From the NCBI RefSeq assembly GCF_002964705.1, contig NZ_PQCD01000053.1:124191-188190 (forward strand): a stretch of 64,000 bases of DNA. The letters run 5' to 3'. The position numbers and the translations under genes were made by a program. The notes below the pieces were generated by a model. It was given only the letters and a program-made list of their open reading frames with translations. It did not search any database and was not told the origin of the DNA. Every line of letters starts with the position of its first letter. Positions within the stretch are counted from its first letter, which is position 1. The DNA comes from Pseudoalteromonas sp. T1lg75. GTDB taxonomy: Bacteria; Pseudomonadota; Gammaproteobacteria; Enterobacterales; Alteromonadaceae. Shown one piece after another: positions 8,646 to 16,459 of the stretch.

Positions 8646-9785
8646 ATGTCAGCCGAGCAGCAGTTAGCCCAGTTACGCAGCGAAATAGACGCCTGCGACA
8701 GTGAATTAGTCCGCCTTTTAGCTAAACGTAATCAGATCACCGAGCAGGTCGGTAAGGTCAAGCAGCGTTATGGTGCTCCTCTTCATGCCCCAGACCGCGA
8801 GGCCAAACTGATAGCCGAGCGCCGAGCGCAGGCAAAGCAACAGGGTGTTAATCCGGATTTAGTAGAAGATATTCTCCGTCGTATGATGCGCGAGGCTTAC
8901 CAAAACCAACAAAGCGAACTCGCCTGTGTTTGCCCCGAGCTCAGTCCTGTGGTGATCGTCGGTGGTCGTGGTGCCATGGGTCAATTATTTGCCAAGCAAC
9001 TTAAACGCAGCGGCGTTGAGGTGCGCATCCTGGATAACGACGAGCAACAACAAAGTAAAGCCGAGGAAATTATTCGAGGCGCTAAATGTGTGATTATCAG
9101 TGTGCCCATCAATGCCGTTGACAAGGTGGTGGGATCGCTTCCTGCACTCGATAGCGATGCGTTACTGGTGGATATTACCTCAGTCAAGGAAAAGCCCTTA
9201 GCGGCGCTTACACAAAAGCACAGCGGCCCTGTGCTGGGTTTACACCCCATGTTTGGCCCGGATATCAGCCATTGGGTTAAGCAAACCGTGGTGGTGTGCC
9301 CGGGTCGCCAGAGTAAGGCGGGGGAGGCTCTGCAAGCCCAGCTTAAGGTCTGGGGTTGCCAGTTGGTTGAAATGAGCGCTAGAAAGCACGACGAAGCGAT
9401 GCAAATTATTCAGGTGATGCGCCACTTGACCACCTTTGTATACGGCCAGTTCCTTGCTCGTCAAGAACACAGCTTGCAGGAAATTCGCGATTGCTCATCG
9501 CCTATCTACCAGCTAGAGCTAATGATGGTGGGGCGCCTATTCGCACAAAGCCCTGAGCTCTACAGCGATATTATGCTGGCGCAGTTTGACCGGGTTGAGC
9601 CGCTGCTTGAAGCGTATCAAAATACCTACGAGCAGACCCTGAGTATGCTTCGTGATAAAGACAAGGACGCCTTAATTGCCGCCTTTAGCGATGCCAAACA
9701 CTTTTTTAGCGACGCCAGCGATCAGTTCCTACGCCAGAGCCGGGCACTGCTTAATAAGGCCAATGATGCCAAAGTGCTAGATTAA
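8646..9785 (+). CDS. tyrA: Bifunctional chorismate mutase / prephenate dehydrogenase (T-protein)
   Basis: The 379-residue product, close to E. coli TyrA (373), converts chorismate to prephenate and then oxidises it with NAD to 4-hydroxyphenylpyruvate for tyrosine synthesis. Residues 1-90 are an AroQ chorismate mutase (LRSEIDACDSELVRLLAKR, PDREAKLI). From about 100 a Rossmann domain follows (VVIVGGRGAMGQLF), with LGLHPMFGPD near residue 196 carrying the catalytic His. The start is fixed by alignment of the mutase domain, yet no Shine-Dalgarno sequence precedes it. Two TyrR-like boxes lie immediately upstream, implying tyrosine-responsive repression. Confidence 0.97.
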   Translation: MSAEQQLAQLRSEIDACDSELVRLLAKRNQITEQVGKVKQRYGAPLHAPDREAKLIAERRAQAKQQGVNPDLVEDILRRMMREAYQNQQSELACVCPELSPVVIVGGRGAMGQLFAKQLKRSGVEVRILDNDEQQQSKAEEIIRGAKCVIISVPINAVDKVVGSLPALDSDALLVDITSVKEKPLAALTQKHSGPVLGLHPMFGPDISHWVKQTVVVCPGRQSKAGEALQAQLKVWGCQLVEMSARKHDEAMQIIQVMRHLTTFVYGQFLARQEHSLQEIRDCSSPIYQLELMMVGRLFAQSPELYSDIMLAQFDRVEPLLEAYQNTYEQTLSMLRDKDKDALIAAFSDAKHFFSDASDQFLRQSRALLNKANDAKVLD

Positions 9786-9805
9786 TCATTAGCACGCCTC
9801 AAGCA

Positions 9806-9840
9806 AGGTCGGTGCGTGGCGCCGACCTGTGCTTTAATTT
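9806..9840 (+). terminator. Possible terminator of tyrA
   Basis: The stem AGGTCGG/CCGACCT (9806-9812 and 9822-9828) is followed by an imperfect T-rich stretch (GTGCTTTAATTT). The weak T run keeps confidence moderate. Confidence 0.5.
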
Positions 9841-9846
9841 GGTGCT

Positions 9847-10158
9847 TTAGACGCTACCCTCGGCTTCGACCACCAAGATTCTCGAGGCCACCTTGGGGTG
9901 TGCGACATGCTCTGTGCCTACCGAAGCAAAGAATATATCGCCCGCTTCTAACATCCTGGATGTTTCCTGGCCATTTTTCCGATAAAACATCTCTACCAGA
10001 CCATCTAAGACCACAAAGACCTCTTCACCATCATTTGTGTGCCATTTATAAGGACTATCGGTCCAATGCAACCTAGTGGTTATGCCATTCATGTTGGCAA
10101 TATCCATTGCCCCCCAGGCCTTATCGGCAACGAACTCTTTGCTTTTTATTATCTTCAC
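9847..10158 (-). CDS. Small cupin-domain protein
   Basis: The 103-residue product is one conserved beta-barrel (cupin). Its two motifs are visible: WHTNDGEEVFVVLDG supplies a His and Glu of the metal site, and GDIFFASVGTEHVAHP supplies the later His. Such single-domain cupins act as metal-dependent isomerases or dioxygenases, or simply bind small ligands; nothing here fixes the substrate. It is convergent with tyrA and 96 bases downstream of the CHMI-like gene on the same strand, which could place them in one transcript. Confidence 0.75.
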   Translation of the reverse strand: MKIIKSKEFVADKAWGAMDIANMNGITTRLHWTDSPYKWHTNDGEEVFVVLDGLVEMFYRKNGQETSRMLEAGDIFFASVGTEHVAHPKVASRILVVEAEGSV

Positions 10159-10254
10159 AGAATTCCCCTGTGGTGGATGATTTTGATTAGTGAGTGAGGC
10201 TCCAATACGGAACTACCAGAACTACCAGTGAGTTGGTGTTAACTTTATCGGCGC

Positions 10255-10599
10255 CTACAACATGGCGCGGTTACAGTAGGTCGCCTTCTCAAAATCGCTA
10301 ATATTCATGGCGATATTTGGCACCTCGGGAAAAAGGACAATAAGCTTTGAGACCAGCTGTTTGGACAGGTGTGCTTTTTGCTCTTTACTTCTTCCTTCCA
10401 TGATATGGGCAAAGACATGAATAAAATCCTCAAGCGTGTTGCCCACAGAATACGTTTTAAATGGATTTAGCCGCACCTTAATATCGTTTTCATCAAACAA
10501 GCCGGTGGCAGCTGCCACCAGGTGAATTTGTTTGATAATAAACTCCTCGTCATGGGAATTTAAAATACTGGCGGAGCAGTCCATTACAAAATGTGGCAT
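10255..10599 (-). CDS. 5-carboxymethyl-2-hydroxymuconate isomerase-like tautomerase
   Basis: The 114-residue protein begins MPHFVMDCS, so Pro becomes N-terminal after Met removal, as required for the general base of the tautomerase superfamily. The HVFAHIMEGRSKEQK segment matches the CHMI (HpaF) family, which isomerises 5-carboxymethyl-2-hydroxymuconate in homoprotocatechuate breakdown. None of the other hpa genes are nearby, so the true substrate is open. The ATG at 10599 has AGGG about ten bases upstream; an extension to 10635 would bury the catalytic Pro and is rejected. Confidence 0.72.
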   Translation of the reverse strand: MPHFVMDCSASILNSHDEEFIIKQIHLVAAATGLFDENDIKVRLNPFKTYSVGNTLEDFIHVFAHIMEGRSKEQKAHLSKQLVSKLIVLFPEVPNIAMNISDFEKATYCNRAML

Positions 10600-10988
10600 C
10601 TTTTTTTTCCCTAAAGTGTGTATTGTTAATCGCACTGTCTGTATTTATACCGCGATTGCGGGCATTTGCCCTAACAAGCAGTCGCTTCACCCGGCTTATC
10701 TTCGCTGTTACTGGTGAGACATGCCAAGGCTGGCCTGATTAATGAGGCACCGCTTGCCCATTCCAAAATAACATTAAACTCAAGTCGTTACTTATACATC
10801 TTTGTGGTGCGCTACTGAAATTAGGCATAAGTAATGGGTGTACCTTTTGGAATCATAAGTGCAGATAAAGGCTATAGTTAATAATGGGTTTGCAGACAAG
10901 GAGGTGGAGCACAGTTGCCCACAAGTGCCTCGCGCGATTAGCAACGGGGTCCTTAATGCAGAGCCGGCACAAGCCGGGGAGTCATAGT
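10600..10988. other. Gene-free region between divergent genes
   Basis: About 390 bases separate the CHMI-like gene and the MddA-like gene. It must hold both promoters, but no convincing -35/-10 pair was found. An AAGGAGGTGG stretch at about 10898-10907 looks like a ribosome site but leads only to an eight-codon ORF. No repeats or RNA genes were recognised. Confidence 0.4.
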
Positions 10989-11735
10989 ATGAATAAGCTC
11001 TTTATTTCACTCTTTGGTATTTTTGCCTATCTTGTTGGGCTGGCGGGGCTGAGTGCATTTATGTTGTATTTGGGGGGTTGGAGCTTTTTGCCGCTGCATA
11101 TTAATTCCGAGCCGATCGGCGACGCTGGCACACAGGCGGTCCTCATTAACCTGTCCATTATGCTGTTATTTGGCTTTCATCATAGTTTGGCGGCACGCAG
11201 CAGTTTTAAGGCAAAGCTCAACCAAATTGTGCCGGCGGCGGTCGAGCGCAGTATCTATGTTCTGATTTCTGGCCTCTTTATGTTTGCCTTTTGTTTCTAC
11301 TGGCAACCCATCGCCGGAACGGTTTGGCAGACGGATAACCAGGTGGCGGTGATTATTCTGCGTGCCCTGCATGTCTTTGGCTGGCTGATATTGGTCTTGG
11401 CCACCTTTGAGATAGATCATTTTCACCTTATGGGGTTAAAGCAAAGCCTGTCCATGAATCCGGAAGACGGCCATGAATTTAAAGAAATCTTTCTTTATAA
11501 AATGGTGCGTCACCCCATTCAAACTGGGGTGCTAATGGGTGTCTGGTTTACGCCTTATATGAGCATGACGCAGTTTATGCTCTCGGTGTGCATGACCGTC
11601 TATATCTTTATTGGGCTGTATTTTGAGGAGAAATCCCTGGTGTCTCGCTTTGGTAATGTGTATGTGGATTATAAAAAACGGGTGCCTGCGGTGATCCCGT
11701 TTTGGCCCATGAGCAGTAAGCAGACTGAAAAGTAA
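10989..11735 (+). CDS. MddA-like methanethiol S-methyltransferase family membrane protein
   Basis: The 248-residue product has five or more membrane helices and the C-terminal signature of the isoprenylcysteine methyltransferase superfamily: MVRHPIQTGVLMGVWFTP, then FEEKSLVSRFGNVYVDYKKR and VPAVIPF. The overall pattern, including LFGFHHSLAARSSFK near residue 60, is that of MddA proteins, which methylate methanethiol to dimethylsulfide; the related NnrU family is the alternative. The ATG at 10989 is chosen for the GGGGAG site eight bases ahead. The enzymatic assignment is inferred from family resemblance and is untested. Confidence 0.72.
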   Translation: MNKLFISLFGIFAYLVGLAGLSAFMLYLGGWSFLPLHINSEPIGDAGTQAVLINLSIMLLFGFHHSLAARSSFKAKLNQIVPAAVERSIYVLISGLFMFAFCFYWQPIAGTVWQTDNQVAVIILRALHVFGWLILVLATFEIDHFHLMGLKQSLSMNPEDGHEFKEIFLYKMVRHPIQTGVLMGVWFTPYMSMTQFMLSVCMTVYIFIGLYFEEKSLVSRFGNVYVDYKKRVPAVIPFWPMSSKQTEK

Positions 11736-11867
11736 CCTTCTCAGGTAATTGAATTTTTTGTTTATTAAATCGGCACTAGGCTATAAGCTGGCGACTGGTT
11801 TTTGATATCAAAAATAGAGCCCCCAATGCTACAGGGGAATAATAAAGCAACCGCAAAGGAATGTGAT

Positions 11868-12194
11868 ATGTCAGCACCTGTTTTGAAATCTGCAAACGCC
11901 ACGGCTCAGTGCGGTGTGGCACGCGCCGACGGTGAACTAATTTTAACCGAAAGTGAACTGCAATTTAGCCCCTTCAATGAAACATTCGGCCTTGGGCCCT
12001 ATGCCTTTTCTCGTAGCAGTATTGCCACTGTGCAAAGCACATCAGCAAAGGGTGGGGGTGTCATCCCACTATCGAATGAGGCGATTAAAATTACCCTCAT
12101 CAATGGGCAAGCCTATGAGTTTATTTTGGCAAATTCTCAGCAGTGGCTGAAGATATTTCAAGGGCAGGAGACTGGGGTCAAAAAGGTTGAGTGA
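11868..12194 (+). CDS. Small protein of unknown function
   Basis: The 108-residue product has no signal peptide or membrane segment and was not recognised. It reads as a mostly beta-strand protein with short repeated hydrophobic strands (GELILTESELQFSPF, IKITLINGQAYEFIL), a pattern seen in GRAM/PH-like folds, but this is only an impression. The ATG at 11868 has a good AAAGGA site seven bases upstream. It lies 132 bases after the MddA-like gene and is convergent with a very small ORF. Confidence 0.6.
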   Translation: MSAPVLKSANATAQCGVARADGELILTESELQFSPFNETFGLGPYAFSRSSIATVQSTSAKGGGVIPLSNEAIKITLINGQAYEFILANSQQWLKIFQGQETGVKKVE

Positions 12195-12200
12195 GTGCTA

Positions 12201-12353
12201 TCAGCGTTTGCGCTTTAGCCAAATCACCTGAGCGAGCTTTTTGGGAGAGTGAGGCTGTAACTCTTTATCGTCATTCTCATTCGCAAAAGAGCGCTTAAAT
12301 GACATATAAATCACCTTATTGTGCACGCGGTAAAAAGCTCGTTTTTGGCTCAT
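12201..12353 (-). CDS. Possible 50-residue basic protein
   Basis: A 50-codon ORF begins with ATG at 12353, has a GGAG ribosome site eight bases upstream and a TATACT hexamer further back. The product is hydrophilic, rich in Lys and Arg, and ends WLKRKR, with no Cys and no membrane segment. It was not recognised. Its stop is six bases from the convergent 108-residue gene. Ribosome site and length argue for it; lack of known relatives keeps confidence low. Confidence 0.4.
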   Translation of the reverse strand: MSQKRAFYRVHNKVIYMSFKRSFANENDDKELQPHSPKKLAQVIWLKRKR

Positions 12354-12485
12354 AATCTATGCTCCAATGTGTCTATAGAGTATAGCCCTTATATGGGCAC
12401 TTGCTTTTTAGCGGCACAGACTGCGCCCGTGTACGTCATTACGCGAGATGTGTAATGAAAATCATACTGGAGGCAGGAGGCCAAT

Positions 12486-12560
12486 ATGAATCGCGTGTTT
12501 GGTTTAGGCACAAAAGTGTTCTACACTGGCTACTCAAAACTTCAATGGACGAAGAGGTAA
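12486..12560 (+). CDS. 24-codon leader ORF with strong ribosome site
   Basis: ATG at 12486 lies five bases after AGGAGG (12475-12480), one of the best ribosome sites in the window. The 24-residue product starts MNRVFGLGTKVFYTGY and ends in KLQWTKR. Its stop codon lies inside the ribosome site of the next gene (GAGGTAACTCAATG), the layout of a translationally coupled leader. No run of one amino acid is seen, so classic attenuation is unlikely. Function unknown. Confidence 0.45.
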   Translation: MNRVFGLGTKVFYTGYSKLQWTKR

Positions 12561-12564
12561 CTCA

Positions 12565-13041
12565 ATGAAAAATTTATTAATATTGGCCGCAATCGGCGCG
12601 GCAGTTTATTATTTCTACAACAATACCGATACTATTACTTCTATTATTACGCCTGAACGGGAAATGGTCTATGCCCAAGCCCGTATCACCTATAACTTAC
12701 CCGGTCGTGAGATAGAGATGATCGGAGTGGGGCACAGATACAAGGAAGGTGCCTGTGATGCCAACTTGGTTCAGGACTTTGTGGACCAGTGTGTAGAGGA
12801 AAACTATTGTTCCCATGTCACCTTTGAATGTAAAGAAAGCCTGGATAAGCGTTATGCCTCCATGTTGCAGCAACAGCCGGCGCGCACCCACTATATTCAC
12901 CTCAACGGGAATCGCGATGCCCGCAAAGGCGCCTTGATCTTCTGGGGCCTCACAGATCAGGAAGCGAAAAAGGTATGCACCAGCATCACCGCAAATATCA
13001 ATCGCAAGAATGATTGGGATATGACCGCCCAATGTATTTAG
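12565..13041 (+). CDS. Membrane-anchored Cys-containing protein of unknown function
   Basis: The 158-residue product has one N-terminal hydrophobic segment (about residues 3-18, followed by YYFYNN) that could anchor it to the inner membrane with the rest in the periplasm. Six Cys residues lie in the body (GACDAN, VDQCVEENYCSHVTFECKE, KKVCTSI, AQCI), an even number compatible with disulfides. No known domain was recognised. GAGG precedes the ATG. A strong palindromic terminator follows it at 13065. Confidence 0.65.
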   Translation: MKNLLILAAIGAAVYYFYNNTDTITSIITPEREMVYAQARITYNLPGREIEMIGVGHRYKEGACDANLVQDFVDQCVEENYCSHVTFECKESLDKRYASMLQQQPARTHYIHLNGNRDARKGALIFWGLTDQEAKKVCTSITANINRKNDWDMTAQCI

Positions 13042-13064
13042 CCGGTCGCTAAGCGGATAACGAA

Positions 13065-13090
13065 ACGCCAACCCTAGGGTTGGCGTATTT
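13065..13090. terminator. Bidirectional terminator
   Basis: A perfect 22-base palindrome (13065-13086, centre CCCTAGGG) is followed by ATTTT. It separates the unknown plus-strand gene from the end of the seven-gene minus-strand operon. Confidence 0.65.
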
Positions 13091-13108
13091 TATGCGCTAA
13101 CAAAAAGC

Positions 13109-13966
13109 CTAGTTTTTAAGGCGGGCGAGCACCTTATCCAGCCCTTGCTTTGATGCCGCCACGCTTTGCAGCGGTGTTATCTGCTCGGGATATTGTTCTT
13201 GTTCTAACACCAGCCACTGGGTTTTTCCCTCCTTAATCAGGGTCTCAATGATTGCCTCCCAAGGAATAGCGTTTCCGCCCACAATAGGGCTAAGGTCATT
13301 GTCTTTGGCCACCACCTTAATGTGCGCCGAGCGGGTGCGCTGTGGATACGCTTTTATTAATGCCTGGGCGTCCTGCTGGGCATACTGCACCCATCCAATA
13401 TCGAGTTGCAGTGGTAAGGAGTTTGGGGAGTGGGTGGCGATATAATCCCAAAATGTCGCCCCTTTGTAGGGTTCAAACTCACGCTCATGGTTATGAAAAC
13501 CGAGCTCCATATCGAAGCGTTGTGCTTGTGCATGAGCGGCGTTTAACTGCTCGGTAAATTGAGCGACTTTGTCGGCATCCCAGGCGCGCTCGTCCCAGGG
13601 AATATAGAGAGTGTTAACCCCAAGTGTTTTATAAAACAACAGGGTGTGGGTGAGCACGTCTGCACTGAGGGCATCAAAGCCTATATGAGCGCTACTGGCT
13701 CGAAGACCCAGACTGGCCAGTGTTTTCTTAAGGGCGCTGGGATTATCACCATAGGGGCCAAAATCTCCGGCGAATTCAACGCCACTAAAGCCCATGGCTG
13801 CGAGGGCTTCAAGGGTGCCGTGGAAGTCGGCTTTAAGGGCCTCTTTTACAGACCACAGCTGCACGCTAATAGGCGGTGTCTTTATCTGCGGCTCTTGTGC
13901 TGCCACCGGCAAAGACAGAGCTAAAACACACAGCAATACCAGTGCGTTAAAAGAAAGATATTTCAT
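13109..13966 (-). CDS. Secreted TIM-barrel sugar isomerase/epimerase family protein
   Basis: The 285-residue protein has a cleavable signal peptide (residues 1-23, ending PVAAQ) and an AP-endonuclease-2/xylose-isomerase-like TIM barrel. Recognisable parts are VQLWSVKEAL, FSGVEFAGDFGPYG, LGFHNHEREF, LPLQLDIGWV, SAHIKV and LVLEQEQY, which supply the usual Glu/Asp/His metal ligands. The export signal is notable because most relatives are cytoplasmic. It is the last gene of an operon holding a GMC dehydrogenase and a DUF1080 protein. By analogy with family members that split 3-keto-glycosides, a periplasmic lyase role is plausible; this is inference. Confidence 0.82.
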   Translation of the reverse strand: MKYLSFNALVLLCVLALSLPVAAQEPQIKTPPISVQLWSVKEALKADFHGTLEALAAMGFSGVEFAGDFGPYGDNPSALKKTLASLGLRASSAHIGFDALSADVLTHTLLFYKTLGVNTLYIPWDERAWDADKVAQFTEQLNAAHAQAQRFDMELGFHNHEREFEPYKGATFWDYIATHSPNSLPLQLDIGWVQYAQQDAQALIKAYPQRTRSAHIKVVAKDNDLSPIVGGNAIPWEAIIETLIKEGKTQWLVLEQEQYPEQITPLQSVAASKQGLDKVLARLKN

Positions 13967-13982
13967 AGTGAGTCCATAGAAG

Positions 13983-14004
13983 CAGAGCCCATAAATGGGC
14001 TCTG
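13983..14004 (-). other. Intercistronic hairpin in the operon
   Basis: A nine-bp perfect stem (13983-13991 with 13996-14004) with loop TAAA lies in the 52-base gap between the dehydrogenase small-subunit gene and the last gene. No T run follows on the minus strand, so it is more likely an mRNA-stabilising or processing hairpin than a terminator. Confidence 0.55.
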
Positions 14005-14018
14005 AAGTTCGTTAACTA

Positions 14019-14777
14019 TTAATCCTGGTAGGCGTAGCTGCTGAGTCCAAGCTCATCAAGCACCTTATCCAGGTGGGCTTTGGCTTCTGCGTTGGGTCCC
14101 GGATAGTCGCCGGCAATGGGAACATTGCCCAGGTAGCCAATGTCTTTACAGCCCTCGGGCGAGCAGAAAAAAGCCCCCAGTACCAGCTCTTTAAAGCGCC
14201 AGAAGGCTTTGCCAATGCGTTTAAATTGCTCCGGGGTATCATCCGAGTAATAGGCGATATCGTCGATAATTGCCTGCTGCTGAGCGCGACTCAGCGCGGC
14301 AAACTTGGCCTTGAAGCGCAGTTGAGCCTCGTCGTCTATCCAGGCCAGGGCATGTAAAATAGTGATGCGGTCGCGTTGTTGTCCCTCGTAGGGAGCGCTG
14401 ACCCATTCATCTATTACCCCAGGAACTTCAAGCTCGGAGGCCGATGGAATATCGCCCTCACGAGGCACTATCCAATCCGCCAGTATTGCCACCAGGGTTA
14501 GCTGGGCGGCACTGAGTGTCAGCGGCCAGGGAGACTGAGGCGGCATAATCATATTGGGATCGGTGCCATACCCGGTCGCGGTCACGGGTTTAATATTTAA
14601 GGCCGGCCAATGGCCAGCATTACTTGTGCCTGCGACACCTGCCTCAAGGGCTTTTGAACAACCACCACTGAGGGTGACGGCGGAGCCCGCCGCTAATAGC
14701 CCAAGCCATTTAAGCGACTCGCGGCGGGTCATGCCCGATTTATATTGATAAGGGTTGTTACGATCATGGTGGTGCAT
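14019..14777 (-). CDS. Gluconate 2-dehydrogenase subunit 3-family protein, Tat lipoprotein
   Basis: The 252-residue product has a twin-arginine motif (MTRRESLKWLG, about residues 16-26), a hydrophobic stretch and the lipobox LSGGC, so it should cross the inner membrane folded and be lipid-anchored. The body (LTLVAILADWIVP, PGVIDEWVSAPYEGQ, FKRIGKAFWRFKELVLGAFF) matches the small subunit of membrane-associated FAD dehydrogenases. Such subunits carry the GMC partner through the Tat pathway. The ATG follows the GMC stop codon directly (TAAATG) with the ribosome site in the GMC 3' end, pointing to coupled synthesis of the two subunits. Confidence 0.85.
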   Translation of the reverse strand: MHHHDRNNPYQYKSGMTRRESLKWLGLLAAGSAVTLSGGCSKALEAGVAGTSNAGHWPALNIKPVTATGYGTDPNMIMPPQSPWPLTLSAAQLTLVAILADWIVPREGDIPSASELEVPGVIDEWVSAPYEGQQRDRITILHALAWIDDEAQLRFKAKFAALSRAQQQAIIDDIAYYSDDTPEQFKRIGKAFWRFKELVLGAFFCSPEGCKDIGYLGNVPIAGDYPGPNAEAKAHLDKVLDELGLSSYAYQD

Positions 14778-16457
14778 TTATAACGCTCCTTTGGCAATTT
14801 GCTCGCTGAGCCAGGTTGAGTTGCGCATCGCTAGCGTCATAATGGTAAGCGTGCAGTTTTTATGTGGGTTAGAGGCGAAAACACCGGCGTCCATCACGAA
14901 CAGGTTGTCGCAGTCCCAGGTTTGTCCCCATTGGTTGGTGACCGACTCCTTCGGTGAGCTGCCCATGCGGGTGGTACCCACCTCGTGGATGATTTCACCG
15001 CCCTTGGAAATGGCTTTTTCCGGGGACGGGAGCGTTCCTACCTTGGCGCCCATGGTTTCCAAGATGGCTTTAGCGGTTTGCAAACCATGTTCGATTTGTT
15101 TGAGCTCTCTGTCGGACCATTTGAAGTGGAATTTAGCCACCGGAATGCCCCATTTATCCTTCACCTCTGGGTCGATTTCCATATAGGTGTCTTTGTTGGG
15201 CAGCATCTCGCCGCGCAGGGCAAAGCCCACGTATGAGCCATAGGCGTCACGGACCTGTTGCTTCAGAGCCGGGCCATAGCCCTGCTTATCACCGGAGACC
15301 CCAGAGCCGGGTTGACCAAAGCCACTGCTGATCTCAAAGTGGTAACCGCGTGGGAACGAAAGCTCACCTTGTGCCTGAGCTTTATGCCCCCACCATGGAA
15401 TAAACAAATGGTTCGCGGTATGGCCATCTTCGTTGTAACGCGGACGCCCTTTCAATGCGGGGATCTGCGCCCCCAGCCAAGCACCCGTGCTGTCCATTAG
15501 GTTACGACCTACCTGGCCGCTGGAATTGGCCACACCATTGGGGTGCGCCGCGGACTTGGAATTAAGCATGATGCGTGCAGACTCACAGGCGCTGGCGGCC
15601 AGGATCACCACATCGGCTCCGATGGCATGCTCGGTTGCCGTCTTCTTATCTACATAGGTGACGCCTGTGACCTTACCGTTATCGTCGACAGAGACGGACT
15701 TAACCATGGCATCTGTGATCACTTCCAAGTTGCCGGTCTTTTTCGCCATGGGAATAAGCGAAGTGGTGGTTTGGAATGCCGCGCCGATGGAGCAGCCGTG
15801 ACCACAAGGGGTGGCGTAGAAACAGGCCATGCGGTCGTCAATCGGGCGGGTTAACACGGCGCGGTGCATGGGCACAGCTGGAATGCCAAGCTTTTTCGCC
15901 GCGGCCGCAACCAGTAACTCGGGTACACGGGGTTTAGGCGGTGGCTGTAAGATACCCTCTGATGAAGGCGGCATATCGTCTAAGCCGGTGTTGGTGCCGC
16001 ACACCCCAACTATGGCTTCGGTTTTATCATACCAGGGGGCTAAATCTTGGTATTCAAACGGCCAGTCGGCACCGTGACCATCGCGGCTTTTCGCTTTAAA
16101 GTCGTGTTCGGAAAAACGCAGCGAGTAGCGACCCCAGTGATTGGTGCGTCCACCCAGCATGCGCGCACGCCACCAGTAAAAGTCCGTGCCTTCGGCTTCG
16201 GTGTAGGGCTCATTAGGCACCTGCCAGCCGCCATCTACCGTGGCGTCGTAAAAACCAAAGTTTTTATCTTTATTGCCCGCTCCCATCAAGGGTGCTTCGC
16301 TATTGCGCTTAAACATGGGGCTTTCGGTTTTCGGGTTATAGTCCCGCCCCGCCTCGAGCATTAACACCTTGTGACCTAGCTTGGCCAGGGTATAGGCGGC
16401 CATGGCGCCGCCGGCACCGGAGCCAACGACGAGCACTTTATGATCAAACTTCGCCAT
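14778..16457 (-). CDS. GMC-family FAD dehydrogenase, large subunit
   Basis: The 559-residue flavoprotein has the N-terminal dinucleotide fold VVGSGAGGAMAAYTLA ending in LEAGRDY, the GRTNHWGRYSLRF region, GCSIGAAF, and the C-terminal active-site block HEVGTTRMG...NPHKNCTLTIMTLAMR. It has no signal peptide and probably moves with the Tat-dependent subunit encoded next. Relatives include gluconate 2-dehydrogenase and the glucoside 3-dehydrogenase family, which oxidise C3 of sugars. The ATG at 16457 is preferred, eight bases after AAGGAG; a GTG three bases earlier overlaps the stop of the DUF1080 gene. No cytochrome c subunit gene is nearby. Confidence 0.9.
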   Translation of the reverse strand: MAKFDHKVLVVGSGAGGAMAAYTLAKLGHKVLMLEAGRDYNPKTESPMFKRNSEAPLMGAGNKDKNFGFYDATVDGGWQVPNEPYTEAEGTDFYWWRARMLGGRTNHWGRYSLRFSEHDFKAKSRDGHGADWPFEYQDLAPWYDKTEAIVGVCGTNTGLDDMPPSSEGILQPPPKPRVPELLVAAAAKKLGIPAVPMHRAVLTRPIDDRMACFYATPCGHGCSIGAAFQTTTSLIPMAKKTGNLEVITDAMVKSVSVDDNGKVTGVTYVDKKTATEHAIGADVVILAASACESARIMLNSKSAAHPNGVANSSGQVGRNLMDSTGAWLGAQIPALKGRPRYNEDGHTANHLFIPWWGHKAQAQGELSFPRGYHFEISSGFGQPGSGVSGDKQGYGPALKQQVRDAYGSYVGFALRGEMLPNKDTYMEIDPEVKDKWGIPVAKFHFKWSDRELKQIEHGLQTAKAILETMGAKVGTLPSPEKAISKGGEIIHEVGTTRMGSSPKESVTNQWGQTWDCDNLFVMDAGVFASNPHKNCTLTIMTLAMRNSTWLSEQIAKGAL

Positions 16458-16459
16458 CA

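Noticed and set aside
10884..10988. N-terminal extension of the MddA-like protein to ATG 10884
   Set aside because: The added residues are basic and hydrophilic and would precede a membrane helix; GGGGAG before ATG 10989 gives a better start.
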